Position numbers and translations under genes: made by a program. Positions 32,273 to 41,255 of a stretch of 49,506 nucleotides of DNA are shown here, piece by piece. Numbering within the stretch: the first letter of the stretch is position 1; each line of letters starts with the position of its first letter. This DNA comes from Acidobacteriota bacterium (GTDB lineage: Bacteria > Acidobacteriota > Vicinamibacteria > Vicinamibacterales > 2-12-FULL-66-21), in contig JACCRT010000011.1 in assembly GCA_013813355.1 (NCBI GenBank), positions 1 through 49,506 of the forward strand. Direction: 5' to 3'. The notes under the pieces were generated by a model. That model saw only the letters and a list, made by a program, of their open reading frames with translations, did no database searches and was not told where the DNA came from.

Positions 32273-32857
32273 TCATCGGGCCCCGGATCTCCGAAGACGC
32301 CACACGACGCGAAAGCCCAGCAGGACCGCGAGAATCACGGCGTAGAACACCGGCTCCCCGATCACCACCTTGACCTTCCAGACGAAATGCAGCACCCCGG
32401 CGACGGCGCTCACGTACACCAGGCGGTGGAGCAGCTGCCACCGGCGCCCCAGCCGCTGAATCCACCCGCGGGTGGACGTGACCGCCAGCGGGATCATCAG
32501 CACGAACGCCGTCATGCCTGCCGTGATGAACGGCCGCTTCACGACATCCGCCCAGATCTCTCCGAGCACAAAGAACCGATCGAAGGCGATGTAGCTGAGG
32601 ACGTGGAGGACGGCGTAGAAGAAGGCAAAGAGCCCGAGCATGCGGCGGTACTGGATGAGCCGGTGCCAGCCAGTAATGCGCCGCACCGGCGTGATCGCAA
32701 GCGATGCAAGCAGGAACCGCAGCGACCAGATACCGGTCGTGAGAAGGATGTCCTCAGCCGGATTGGCGCTGGCGCGCCCCGTCAGGACGGCAAAGACGAG
32801 CCACGCCAGCGGAAGCAGCGCGGCGAGAAAGAGGACCGGCCTGGCGAAGCGGATCAC
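32273..32857 (-). CDS. msrQ: Haem-binding membrane subunit MsrQ
   Basis: 194-residue inner-membrane b-type cytochrome that passes quinone-derived electrons to MsrP. Six hydrophobic segments are visible, with candidate haem-ligand histidines in FFYAVLHVLSYI, LLHRLVYVSAVAGVLHF and the family block RRITGWHRLIQYRRMLGLFAF. The family (ferric-reductase-like transmembrane domain) and the position 7 bases after msrP make the assignment firm. The system repairs oxidised methionines in periplasmic proteins. Confidence 0.93.
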   Translation of the reverse strand: MIRFARPVLFLAALLPLAWLVFAVLTGRASANPAEDILLTTGIWSLRFLLASLAITPVRRITGWHRLIQYRRMLGLFAFFYAVLHVLSYIAFDRFFVLGEIWADVVKRPFITAGMTAFVLMIPLAVTSTRGWIQRLGRRWQLLHRLVYVSAVAGVLHFVWKVKVVIGEPVFYAVILAVLLGFRVVWRLRRSGAR

Positions 32858-32864
32858 TCGGGTG

Positions 32865-33854
32865 TCAATAGTACTTCTTCAGGTCCATCCCGGCGTACAT
32901 CGACGCGACCTCCTCGCCGTAGCCGTTGAACATCTGAGTCGTGTGGCGGGCGAACAGGCTCGGGAGCCGACGCTCGCGGGCCTGGCTCCAGCGCGGATGA
33001 TCGACGTTGGGATTCACGTTCGAGTAGAAGCCATACTCGCGCGGGGTCGCCTCGCTCCAGGCGGTCCGCGGCTGCCGATCCACGAAACTGATGCGGACGA
33101 TCGACTTGATGCTCTTGAACCCGTACTTCCAGGGGACCACCAGCCGGATAGGCGCCCCATTTTGGTTCATGAGCGTCTTCCCGTATAGCCCGACCGACAG
33201 GATGGTGAGCGGGTGCATGGCTTCGTCCATGCGCAGACCCTCGACGTAGGGCCAGTTGAGCGACCGCTGTCTCAAGCCCGGCATCTCGGACGGCCGCTGC
33301 AGGGTTTCAAACGCCACGAAACTGGCTTTACCGGTCGGCTCGGCGCGCTTGATGACTTCGTTGAGCGGGATGCCGATCCAGGGGATGACCATCGACCACG
33401 CTTCGACGCAGCGCAGCCGATAGATCCGCTCCTCCAGCTGGTGGGGCCTGATCAGATCCTCGAGCAGGTAGTCCGCCGGGTTGTTGCAGTGGCCGTCGAT
33501 CTTCACCGTCCACGGGCTCGTGGTCATCCGCCCCGCATAGCGCTGCGGATCCCCCTTGCCGAGACCAAACTCGTAGAAATTGTTGTAGCTCGTGATCTCG
33601 TCGAAAGTGTTGAGCTTTTCGTCCGTGGCAACGACGCGGGGCGTGTAATTGGACAGTGGGGACTGCCCCGCCGGCGCAGCAGCTCCCGCGCCCGTGTCGT
33701 CGACCGCCCCCGCCGAACACGCCTGCAGCCACGGCGGCGCCGCGGCCAAAAGGGCGGCCCCACCTGCCACGCGCATGAACTCGCGCCGCCGAAGGTAGAG
33801 CGCCTCGTCCGTAATGTCGGACGCCCGGATGTCGGACCGCTTCTTGATGAGCAT
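32865..33854 (-). CDS. msrP: Periplasmic methionine sulfoxide reductase, Moco subunit MsrP
   Basis: 329-residue molybdopterin enzyme of the sulfite-oxidase fold that reduces methionine sulfoxide in exported proteins. The N-terminus has a Tat motif ([12 protein letters not shown]) and a hydrophobic stretch ending in LQACSA, so export is folded and cofactor-loaded. The molybdenum-ligating cysteine is in [26 protein letters not shown] and the W-KYGFKS block are also conserved. It forms an operon with msrQ and depends on Moco, for which moaA lies nearby. The divergent histidine kinase starts 133 bases away. Confidence 0.95.
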   Translation of the reverse strand: MLIKKRSDIRASDITDEALYLRRREFMRVAGGAALLAAAPPWLQACSAGAVDDTGAGAAAPAGQSPLSNYTPRVVATDEKLNTFDEITSYNNFYEFGLGKGDPQRYAGRMTTSPWTVKIDGHCNNPADYLLEDLIRPHQLEERIYRLRCVEAWSMVIPWIGIPLNEVIKRAEPTGKASFVAFETLQRPSEMPGLRQRSLNWPYVEGLRMDEAMHPLTILSVGLYGKTLMNQNGAPIRLVVPWKYGFKSIKSIVRISFVDRQPRTAWSEATPREYGFYSNVNPNVDHPRWSQARERRLPSLFARHTTQMFNGYGEEVASMYAGMDLKKYY

Positions 33855-33987
33855 CCCTGTCCTCGTTCGCTACCCTACCACCGATCCGGCGCATGCGCAC
33901 AGACAGGCGGCAGTCAGAAGCAGGAACACCACAGACCGCCGATTACTTCCCTCGACAGCTGCGGCGAGGTTGGTGGAGAATGCGGTC

Positions 33988-34686
33988 ATGACCGACAGGC
34001 CGCAGGATCCGCGATGGCCGAAGCTGCTGTCGCTCTCCGTCCACGAGTTCCGCACACCCATGACCGTGGTGGCGGGCTACATCCGGATGCTGTTGAAGGA
34101 CCGCGCCGGCCCCGTGACCGAGCAGCAGCGGCGGCTGCTGGAGGAAGCTGAGAAGTCCTGCGCGCGGCTCTCGGCCCTGATTGCCGAGATGAGCGATCTC
34201 GGCGCGCTCGAAGGTGACACCGCAACGTTCAACCACACCGACCAGGACCTCTCGGCCCTGCTGGCCGAGGTTGTGGCGGCGCTGCCGGAGGTTCCCGACC
34301 GCGAGATCAGCGTCACGCTGCAGACGCCGGCTGCGGCGCCCCACGTGCGGGGTGACGGGGTCCGCCTCAAGACCGCGCTGACGTCCGTCATTTACGCGCT
34401 GCGACGTGAGCTGGTAACCAGCCCCGATCTCTTCGTGCGGCTTGAAGTCCACTCCCATGCGGGCCCGGCCGCCGCCTGGATCGCGATCGCCGACGCCGAT
34501 CACATCGAGCGTTACGCGGCGGCAAAGCCCTCCGCGCTCACCACGTTCGACGAATGGCGTGGCGGTGTCGGCCTCAGTCTTGCCGTCGGACGCCGCGTCA
34601 TCAACGCGCACGGCGGTACCATCTGGTCCCCCGCCGACGGCGTCAAGGCGGGCGCGGTAATCTCGCTCCCCGTGACGGGGAGCTAA
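33988..34686 (+). CDS. Histidine-kinase-like protein with degenerate ATPase domain
   Basis: 232-residue soluble protein. The HisKA domain is intact, with the phospho-acceptor histidine in LLSLSVHEFRTPMTVVAGYIRML. The HATPase part keeps the last glycine box (GGVGLSLAVGRRVINAHGGTIW) but lacks key residues: the N-box asparagine is missing (VRLKTALTSVIYALRREL), and the G1 box DxGxG reads DADHIE. ATP binding is therefore doubtful, and it may be a phosphotransfer or scaffold protein. The ATG at 33988 is used because upstream residues of the ORF look non-coding. No sensor or membrane domain and no adjacent response regulator are present. Confidence 0.75.
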   Translation: MTDRPQDPRWPKLLSLSVHEFRTPMTVVAGYIRMLLKDRAGPVTEQQRRLLEEAEKSCARLSALIAEMSDLGALEGDTATFNHTDQDLSALLAEVVAALPEVPDREISVTLQTPAAAPHVRGDGVRLKTALTSVIYALRRELVTSPDLFVRLEVHSHAGPAAAWIAIADADHIERYAAAKPSALTTFDEWRGGVGLSLAVGRRVINAHGGTIWSPADGVKAGAVISLPVTGS

Positions 34687-34698
34687 CCGAGGATGGCT

Positions 34699-35115
34699 TT
34701 ACTGCCCGCTGATGGCGAACAGATGCGTGCGGCTGCGCAGGTAAAGCGCGTCGCCGGCGGCAACCGGCGATGCGACGAACGACTGGTCCGCCAGCGTATT
34801 GGTAGCCAGCACCTCCAGCGAGCTGCCGGCCCTGACCACCACCACATCTCCCTCCTCGGTCGCGAGGTAGACGCGATCGTTCACGATGAGCGGTCCTTCG
34901 CTATCGGACGGCAGCACCACCACATCAGCCGCGTGATAATACGGCCACGGATTGGCCAGGCGCCCGACGAAGCGCACGCGGTCGGCCACCCGCAGGCGTG
35001 CGGCCACTGCCTCGAGGGCCTGCCGCTCGGGGCCGTCCCCCAGCAGCGCCAGGATCGGCCGCCCATAGGCGAGGTGCGGCTGGGCGAGCGTTGCGATCAG
35101 GACGGCATGCCCCAA
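34699..35115 (-). CDS. Chimeric ORF: glycosyltransferase fragment fused to PQQ-propeller tail
   Basis: The first ~75 residues match the nucleotide-sugar-binding half of a GT4 glycosyltransferase (LALLGDGPERQALEAVAARL, DRVRFVGRLANPWPYYHAADVVVLPSDSEG). Directly after SDSEG, where GT4 enzymes continue into the catalytic E-x7-E region, the protein switches to a PQQ/BamB-type propeller end (VNDRVYLATEEGDVVVVRAG, LYLRSRTHLFAISG). Both halves are incomplete: the acceptor-binding domain and catalytic glutamates of the transferase are absent, as are the other propeller blades. It is most simply an in-frame recombination scar, so no function is assigned. Confidence 0.6.
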   Translation of the reverse strand: MGHAVLIATLAQPHLAYGRPILALLGDGPERQALEAVAARLRVADRVRFVGRLANPWPYYHAADVVVLPSDSEGPLIVNDRVYLATEEGDVVVVRAGSSLEVLATNTLADQSFVASPVAAGDALYLRSRTHLFAISGQ

Positions 35116-35164
35116 GGAACGAAATGTGCGACAAACTGCTCACAAACGGATGGGCTTGGCACCG

Positions 35165-38100
35165 TCAACGGACGACGATCGCGGTGCTGTCGGTCACTAC
35201 GCCGGCCGTTCCCCCGTCCAGCGTCAGCGTCACGGGATACGTGCCTGGCGTCCGGTAGATATGCTGCACCGTCACACCCGTGGAGCCCGCGCCGAACACC
35301 GGAACCATGGTGTTGTCGTTCTTCAGGCTGCCGGGTGCGGCGCTGAAATGGGCCGCCGCGCTGATGACGATCTGGTCGATGCGGAGTCCGTCCTCCCGTT
35401 GCTGGATCCGGATGGTCTGGACGCCGTCCTGGTTGAAGTAAATGGGTGGCGCAAGCCCCCCATAATCCGCATCCGCCCAGCCCCAGCCACTGAGTCCGGC
35501 CCCGTGCCCCTCTTCGAGAATGACCGACTGCGCGCCGGTAGTGCCAATCCGGGTGACGGCCGCACCCGAGGAGCTGACCGTGCCGCTGAACTGCACGAAG
35601 ATGGAATCGTTGGCCCACGCATCGTTTGCGGCGCGCATGCGGACCCACAGGCGGTAGGGCACGCCGGCCGCGGCGCGAAACGTCGCCTCGACGTAGCTGG
35701 TGGGATTGGCCGCCGCCGTCGAGAGCTTCGAGGAATTGGCCAGCGGATTTTCGAGCGCAGTGCCGGACGCAGCGGTGGCGTCTGAAATCTTCCGCCACCG
35801 GGAGCCAACGGCGGTGAATATCGGCGCCTGCAGCACGATCTCCTCGCCGAACGTCCACCGGTACTGCGCCGTCACCCCGGCCGGGACGCTCGAACCACTC
35901 CCGTCGAACCGGGTTGCCTGACCGACCACTCCTTCATAAGGCCCGCCGGCCTGCGCGACCAGAGCCGTCGAGGACACGGGGGCGCCGACCGTCACCGTGG
36001 TCATCGCCCAGCCGACGGCGCCCTGTGCATCAGCCACCGTCAGGACGAGCGGGTAGACCGCGGCGGTCTTGTAGGTGTGGGATCCGGTCATTCCCTCGCT
36101 CGAGCCGAAGGATCCCGGCACGATGGTGGTATCCAGCTTCGTCGCGCCGGGCCGGCGCCCGAAGAACTCGCCGGAGCTCAGGACGATCTGGTCCCACATC
36201 ACGCCATCCTCCCGCTGCTGGATGCGAAGTGTCTGCAGGCCGGAGGTGGCGAAATAGACCGGGGCGCCCAGGGCCGTACCGCCGTACGCCGAATCATTCC
36301 AGCCCCAACCCGAGACACCGGCTCCGTTGCCTTCCTCCAGGACGACAATCGCCGCACTCGCCGACCCGATCCGATGGATCGCCTGCCCCTGCGCGTTCAC
36401 GCTCCGGTCGAACTGCACGAACAGTGAATCGTTGTTGTAGTGATCGTTCTGCGCGCGCATCCGGAGCCACATCCGGTAGGGCACGCCAGCCGCCGCGTAG
36501 AACTGCACGTTGACGTAGCTGCCCGGCGAGGCCAGTGGCGAGTCCTTCTTGTTGGCCTCTCCCTTGTCGGGATTGTGAATGGCCCAGCCGCCTGCCGCGC
36601 CGGGCGCCTGCACCCGGCTCCAGCGAGTCCCGACGATGCTGCCAGCCGGGACGTCCGCGGCGTTGATGAGGATCTCGTCTCCCCACGTCCATTGATAGGC
36701 GGCGATCGGCCCTTCGGCGTCGGATGACGCGCTGCCGGTGGTCACGACCGTGGCGCCCGCCGCGACGGTATACGGGCCGCCCGGCCGCGCGATCGGGGGC
36801 GTATTGGCCGTTCCGCCGTCGTCGGGAGGAGGCGTGGGAGCAGGCTCGGAAGGCGGCGGGGTCGCCGTTCCTGCCAGCGCGGCGTTCAGGACACCCATGT
36901 CCGCGCCCGGCATGGAGCCTCCGGCGCCGGCGCTGATGAAGACGCTGGTGGACTTCAGCCGGTAATCGCCCGCTGCGAGATCGACGAATGACGCCTTCCA
37001 CTGCTCCACCGTAGGAAACGCATTCGGCGTCGGGTACGCGGACGCCGTCCCGCCGGCAAGCACGTTATTGGTGACCGTTCCATCGGGAAAGTACAGATCA
37101 ATGGAGTACTGACCGGGCCGTCCGTTGTCCGCCATGATCCCGTAGGCGTGGTGCTGCGAGATGTTGTTCGTGTACACGAAGCCGAGCATCTTCAGCTTCC
37201 CGTACGCGAAAGCGACCGAACTGTTGGTGTGGATGAGCGTGTTCCTATCGATGACGACGTCCGCCGCGCCCTCGCCGATCAAATATGCCTTGGCGCTGCC
37301 GCCCCAGGTCGCCGGATCTATCCCGTGGAAGAGGTTGTTTCGCAGCGTAACGCGCTGTGTTTGCTGGCTCGGATAGTTGTTGTCGTAACCGACGACCTGC
37401 ATCACGCCGGAGGCGTTGCGGATGATGTTGCTGCGAATCATGACGTCGCGCACCCGCGTCCAGGTCGCCTTGCCGTCTTGGTTGCGCGGCGTCAGCATCA
37501 GGGCGTAGCCCGCTTGCCCGGCCTGCCAGACGTTCTCCATCACGTTGCCTTCGATGAGCACGTGCTCGGCGCTCTTGAGCTCGAGCAGGTTCTTTACCGT
37601 CCATTTCGTGCCGGACGCGGGCGGCGTCCCGGACTTTTCACTGTTGGCCGTGTAGGTGAACGAGGTTCCGGATCCGGCCGTTTCGAGAAACACCCCTTGC
37701 GTGCTCGCCGAGGAGCCGCGGTAAATGCGATACCGATCCGCGCCGCTGACCGCCGTCCACGTGAGCGCTGCCGACTGGTTGGCCGAGACCGTGACGCCGA
37801 CCGCCGTGGACGGCGCGGAGACCGCGGTGGCGGCGGCGGTCCCCATGACCGCCACAACCCTGAAGTAATGGGTGCCGGCCGACAGCTTGCCCGCGGTGCT
37901 CGAGGCCGACCCCTTGGGCGAGGCCGGGACCGCGAGAATGGGCTGGCGCCAGGCGAGCGGCTTGTAGAGGTGATTGCGCCTGATCTCGATATTCGAGGGC
38001 ACCAGCCCCGTGATCGCGGGATCCGAGCCACCGAACATGATGTTTTCGGCCGCCCCCTCAATGTAGTTGTTGATGATCCGGAAGGGGCCGGGACCGTTGT

Positions 38101-38749
38101 ATCCGGCGATGCCCTGGGAATCGAAACCGACCGCTTTGACATCTGAGATGTACGAGTTGAGCACGTCGGTGTGGGCGCTGTTGAGGGCGATCCCGCGCTT
38201 CATGCCCTTCTGCGCGTGCCCATGCGCGTAAACCCGGTCGATGACGATGTGGGACGCGGTGGCGTTGGCCGTATCGTCGCCGATCGCAATCAGCGTCTCC
38301 CACCCGAGATTCGCGACGCCGTCGATTTCCAGAAAGCGCAGGATGTAGCGCTGTGCCCCTGACTCGGTCCGAACAACCGGTGTCGTCTTGAGCGTCCCCC
38401 CTTGCCCGACGAGCCGCGGCAGCAGCGACCGCTGGGTGGTCGCTCCCGGCTTCCCGGAAGGGACGAGCCGAACGCCCTCGCCGGGCAGCAGTGAGTCGGC
38501 CGTATCGGTGCGGATCGTGATCCACTGAGTGGATGAAGCCTTGCGGCGCAGCACGAAGGGGCCGACGAAGGTTTCGCCTGCCTTCAGCAGGATCGTGTCG
38601 CCGGGCGCCGCGGCGTCGATCGCGGCCTGGAGACCTGAATATTGGCAGCCACTCGCGCAGACCCGGCGCGTCTCCGCGCCTGCCGGGACCGCCAGCCCGG
38701 CGACACCAACAGATACGAACAGGACAAACGTCAGGGTACGGGGGGGCAA
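35165..38749 (-). CDS. Secreted beta-helix protein with FnIII insertion and two split PKD domains
   Basis: 1194-residue exported protein. A signal peptide (~1-25, LTFVLFVSVGVAGLAVPAGAE) is followed by a parallel beta-helix (~30-620) containing GLQAAIDAAAPGDTILLKAGETFVG, MKRGIALNS and NNYIEGAAENIMFGGSDP. The helix is interrupted at ~275-370 by an FnIII-like domain (ALTWTAVSGADRYRIYRGSS). A Pro-rich linker leads to two PKD domains. Each is broken after its WTWGDE/WTFGEE strand by a ~180-residue carbohydrate-binding-like module ending QTLRIQQREDGVMWDQIVLSS (module 1) or QTIRIQQREDGLRIDQIVIS (module 2), and then resumes with SHTYKTAAVYPLVLTV or QHIYRTPGTYPVTLTL. It is probably a surface or matrix polysaccharide-binding protein; enzymatic activity is unproven. 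A -24/-12-like site lies 63 bases upstream. Confidence 0.85.
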   Translation of the reverse strand: MPPRTLTFVLFVSVGVAGLAVPAGAETRRVCASGCQYSGLQAAIDAAAPGDTILLKAGETFVGPFVLRRKASSTQWITIRTDTADSLLPGEGVRLVPSGKPGATTQRSLLPRLVGQGGTLKTTPVVRTESGAQRYILRFLEIDGVANLGWETLIAIGDDTANATASHIVIDRVYAHGHAQKGMKRGIALNSAHTDVLNSYISDVKAVGFDSQGIAGYNGPGPFRIINNYIEGAAENIMFGGSDPAITGLVPSNIEIRRNHLYKPLAWRQPILAVPASPKGSASSTAGKLSAGTHYFRVVAVMGTAAATAVSAPSTAVGVTVSANQSAALTWTAVSGADRYRIYRGSSASTQGVFLETAGSGTSFTYTANSEKSGTPPASGTKWTVKNLLELKSAEHVLIEGNVMENVWQAGQAGYALMLTPRNQDGKATWTRVRDVMIRSNIIRNASGVMQVVGYDNNYPSQQTQRVTLRNNLFHGIDPATWGGSAKAYLIGEGAADVVIDRNTLIHTNSSVAFAYGKLKMLGFVYTNNISQHHAYGIMADNGRPGQYSIDLYFPDGTVTNNVLAGGTASAYPTPNAFPTVEQWKASFVDLAAGDYRLKSTSVFISAGAGGSMPGADMGVLNAALAGTATPPPSEPAPTPPPDDGGTANTPPIARPGGPYTVAAGATVVTTGSASSDAEGPIAAYQWTWGDEILINAADVPAGSIVGTRWSRVQAPGAAGGWAIHNPDKGEANKKDSPLASPGSYVNVQFYAAAGVPYRMWLRMRAQNDHYNNDSLFVQFDRSVNAQGQAIHRIGSASAAIVVLEEGNGAGVSGWGWNDSAYGGTALGAPVYFATSGLQTLRIQQREDGVMWDQIVLSSGEFFGRRPGATKLDTTIVPGSFGSSEGMTGSHTYKTAAVYPLVLTVADAQGAVGWAMTTVTVGAPVSSTALVAQAGGPYEGVVGQATRFDGSGSSVPAGVTAQYRWTFGEEIVLQAPIFTAVGSRWRKISDATAASGTALENPLANSSKLSTAAANPTSYVEATFRAAAGVPYRLWVRMRAANDAWANDSIFVQFSGTVSSSGAAVTRIGTTGAQSVILEEGHGAGLSGWGWADADYGGLAPPIYFNQDGVQTIRIQQREDGLRIDQIVISAAAHFSAAPGSLKNDNTMVPVFGAGSTGVTVQHIYRTPGTYPVTLTLDGGTAGVVTDSTAIVVR

Positions 38750-38811
38750 GGGCGGCTCCGGAGGAATGGGGTTGGGGATGAAAGGAACGAAGTCGAGATG
38801 CTGGCGCCCGG

Positions 38812-38827
38812 CGCAAACCCGCGGCCA
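38812..38827 (-). promoter_or_regulatory. Candidate sigma-54 promoter of the 1194-aa beta-helix gene
   Basis: On the minus strand TGGCCGCGGGTTTGCG places GG and TTTGC at the -24/-12 spacing (10 bases between GG and GC). Three of the less conserved -24 positions differ from TGGCACG. The predicted leader is about 50 bases. Confidence 0.4.
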
Positions 38828-39119
38828 ACGTGTTTCCCCCCGCCTTTTGGGATGTATTCATCTCCGCTGACCCACACGGTCCCCGCCGTGCACCAATTCA
38901 CAACTCAGCCTTTTGTAGCTTTTACCACCAGGCGACTGCTGGCCCGTGGATCACGCCACATTCTGGTATGTGCTCACTGTCAGGTTCGCGAGTGACGTAC
39001 ACCTACCGCCTTACAAACATGTAATCAACTCGCCAGAGCCGTAATCGGAACCCGGGTGAAGTGAGACTGACACGGACAAAAGCGCTAATCATTCTGCAGA
39101 TCCGTAATCTGCGCGCCAG

Positions 39120-39135
39120 TGGTATCTCGATTGCC
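39120..39135 (+). promoter_or_regulatory. Candidate sigma-54 promoter of the EEP gene
   Basis: TGGTATCTCGATTGCC has GG and GC at the exact -24/-12 spacing with TTGC intact. It fits the relaxed consensus TGGYRYR-N4-TTGCW except at two positions. The start codon is about 100 bases after the expected transcription start. Confidence 0.45.
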
Positions 39136-39248
39136 TCGGTCTCATGGAACCGGCCTCTGACTCGCACCGCCGGCCTTTACACGACGACAACTGACTGATC
39201 GCGCGCTATCTCGGGGACGAGGTGCGCCGAACCAACCGGAGGGGATCC

Positions 39249-41087
39249 ATGGCGGTATTGGTGTGCCTGCGCGGCTGCGCGGGGGTGGTGATAACCGGTT
39301 TGGCGCTGTTGCTCGTGCTGCCGGCTTCGGCCGCGGCACAATCGAACGGCGCCTTCAAAGTCGCGTACTACAACATCAAGTCGGGAAAGGGGCAGATCGG
39401 CTTGAGCGGTGTGGCGACGTTCTCTGACACCGCAAACTGCACCGATGCCACCAAGCCGCTGAACGCCTGGGCCACCGGGTTGGTCCAGCAGCATCTCATT
39501 GCCAGTATCCGCAATGACCCCTCTGTCGTCGCGCTTGGGCTCGGCGAGGCGTGGGCGAGCGTCTGCGGCTCACCGGAGAACGTCCGCCAGGCACTCGGCT
39601 GGAAGTCGCGCAGCAGTGAGCGCAACGGCGTGGCGATGGTGGCGAAGCACGGCTTCTCGGGCCCTGAAGAATGGGTGCAGCTCGACACGTCGCTGAACAC
39701 CAACCAGGCCGACACCATGTGGGTCCTCAAGCGGGACGTCTGCCTCGACGCCGCCTGCTCCCAGTCGATCCCGGTTTTCGTGGCGCACTGGTACGGCAGC
39801 GGCACCCAGGGTCTGACCACTTACGACCGGCAAGCACAGCAAACCGTCGATTTCCTGAAACGAGCGGGCGGGGACAACCCCCACGTGCTCATCGGGGACC
39901 TGAACGTCTGGGAAGGCACTTCCACGGTCTGTAACCAGTCCCCGAACAATACCTCGCTCGCGCCGCTGCGCAGCGCCGGATATCTCGACGCGTGGCCGCT
40001 GTTGCACGGTACGGCCGAAGGCTTCACCGGGATGGTGAACCGCAATGGCTGCGGCAACCCGATCGGGTATACCTGGAAGCGTATCGATTACGCATGGTCC
40101 CCCGGGTGGTTTCCGCCGCTCTCCATCGCCCGATTCGGCATGGTGACGCCCGGCCTCGAAGCGCCCTCCGACCACTATGGAATCATCGCCGAGTATACAA
40201 TGCCGGGTGTGCAGGCGCCGGTAGACAGCGTGGCGCCCATCGTCAGGATCCTGTCGCCGGTGAGCGGGTTCACGACTGTCGGAACGCCAGTCGACATCCT
40301 CGTGGATGCGACCGACGACCGCGGCGTCGCACGGGTTGAGCTGCTCGAGAGCGGCGTCGTCGCCCACACGCTGACCGTCGCGCCCTTTCAGGTCACCTGC
40401 ACGCATCTCACTGTCGCAGCCGGTACACGCTCGCTGGTGGCGCGAGCCTTCGATGCGGCTGGCAACATGGCGACGTCCGAGACGGTGCAACTCGTAGTCG
40501 AGGCTCCCAATGCGCCGCCTGCTGCGGCCGAGATTTTGATCACGGCCGACGCAGTGACGGCGCTCGCGGGCGGATGGCGGCTGCTGTCGGACTCGAGCGC
40601 TGCCGGCGGCGTGGCCCTGGGCCATCCGAACGCAGGCGCCAAGACGGTCAACAAGGCGCATCCGTCCCCCGCGCACTATGTCGATCTCACCTTTTACGCC
40701 GAAGCCGGGCGCGCCTATCGCCTGTGGATCCGGGGCCGTGCCGACAACGACCATCCGGACAACGACTCGGTCTTCGTGCAGTTCGACCGTTCGCTCAACG
40801 CGTCCTTGAAACCGGCGGTCCGGATCGGATCGCCCAACGGCTATATCGTGAACCTCGAAGAGGATACGAACCGCGGGCTGGCTGGCTGGGGGTGGCAGGA
40901 TAACGGTCAGGGCGCAGGCGTCCTGGGCCCGCTGGTCTACTTCGAAGCCACCGGGCCCCAGACCATCCGCGTCCAGACCCGTGAAGACGGCTTCCGATTC
41001 GATCAGATCGTCCTCTCGTCCGGCAAATATCTGACGAGCCCACCGGGCTTGCTCAAGAACGATACGACCATCCTCGGCAAGCAGTAA
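39249..41087 (+). CDS. Secreted EEP-family protein with Ig-like and carbohydrate-binding-like modules
   Basis: 612 residues. The start at 39249 follows GGAGGGG and opens a signal peptide (VVITGLALLLVLPASAAAQS). The EEP-like catalytic domain (~30-320) has VAYYNIKSGKG, VVALGLGEAW, VFVAHWYG, LIGDLNVWEG, WKRIDYAWSPG and PSDHYGIIAEY, matching the metal and catalytic sites of DNase-I-like hydrolases. Next come an Ig-like domain (VRILSPVSGFTTVGTPVDILVDATDD) and a C-terminal ~185-residue module with YRLWIRGRADNDHPDNDSVFVQFD and QTIRVQTREDGFRFDQIVLSSGKYL. It could be an extracellular nuclease or phosphodiesterase held on a matrix; the substrate is unknown. A strong hairpin follows the stop. Confidence 0.87.
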   Translation: MAVLVCLRGCAGVVITGLALLLVLPASAAAQSNGAFKVAYYNIKSGKGQIGLSGVATFSDTANCTDATKPLNAWATGLVQQHLIASIRNDPSVVALGLGEAWASVCGSPENVRQALGWKSRSSERNGVAMVAKHGFSGPEEWVQLDTSLNTNQADTMWVLKRDVCLDAACSQSIPVFVAHWYGSGTQGLTTYDRQAQQTVDFLKRAGGDNPHVLIGDLNVWEGTSTVCNQSPNNTSLAPLRSAGYLDAWPLLHGTAEGFTGMVNRNGCGNPIGYTWKRIDYAWSPGWFPPLSIARFGMVTPGLEAPSDHYGIIAEYTMPGVQAPVDSVAPIVRILSPVSGFTTVGTPVDILVDATDDRGVARVELLESGVVAHTLTVAPFQVTCTHLTVAAGTRSLVARAFDAAGNMATSETVQLVVEAPNAPPAAAEILITADAVTALAGGWRLLSDSSAAGGVALGHPNAGAKTVNKAHPSPAHYVDLTFYAEAGRAYRLWIRGRADNDHPDNDSVFVQFDRSLNASLKPAVRIGSPNGYIVNLEEDTNRGLAGWGWQDNGQGAGVLGPLVYFEATGPQTIRVQTREDGFRFDQIVLSSGKYLTSPPGLLKNDTTILGKQ

Positions 41088-41090
41088 AAG

Positions 41091-41119
41091 AAAGGCTGGG
41101 GTCCGGGACCTCAGCCTTT
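41091..41119 (+). terminator. Terminator hairpin after the intact EEP gene
   Basis: AAAGGCTGGGGTCC pairs with GGACCTCAGCCTTT (one G-T wobble), starting 4 bases after the stop codon. The following CGTCCCTTTC is only moderately T-rich. Confidence 0.75.
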
Positions 41120-41152
41120 CGTCCCTTTCAAGGACCCGTGGTCCAGTCCAGG

Positions 41153-41180
41153 TTGACATCAAGAGCGCTCTTGGTATCCT
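41153..41180 (+). promoter_or_regulatory. Candidate sigma-70-type promoter of the decayed EEP copy
   Basis: TTGACA (41153-41158), a 16-base spacer and TATCCT (41175-41180) precede the start codon by 75 bases. The -35 is perfect and the -10 matches at 4 of 6 positions. This differs from the -24/-12-like site in front of the intact paralogue. Confidence 0.45.
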
Positions 41181-41255
41181 CAGCCCTGCACGAACAACCG
41201 AGTAGTCGCGGGAGATGCCACGGGGGCGGGCCGCCGACAGACCCGGAGGGTTCCA

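Larger units (their letters stand above)
38750..39248. other. Divergent regulatory region of the beta-helix and EEP genes
   Basis: A 499-bp gene-free stretch between two divergent secreted-protein genes, more AT-rich than its surroundings. It holds two -24/-12-like sites (annotated separately), the inverted repeat TTACA-AACA-TGTAA (39011-39024), and repeated TAATC words at 39022, 39042, 39086 and 39105, spaced roughly in helical turns. These could be activator sites for an enhancer-binding protein. Confidence 0.5.
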
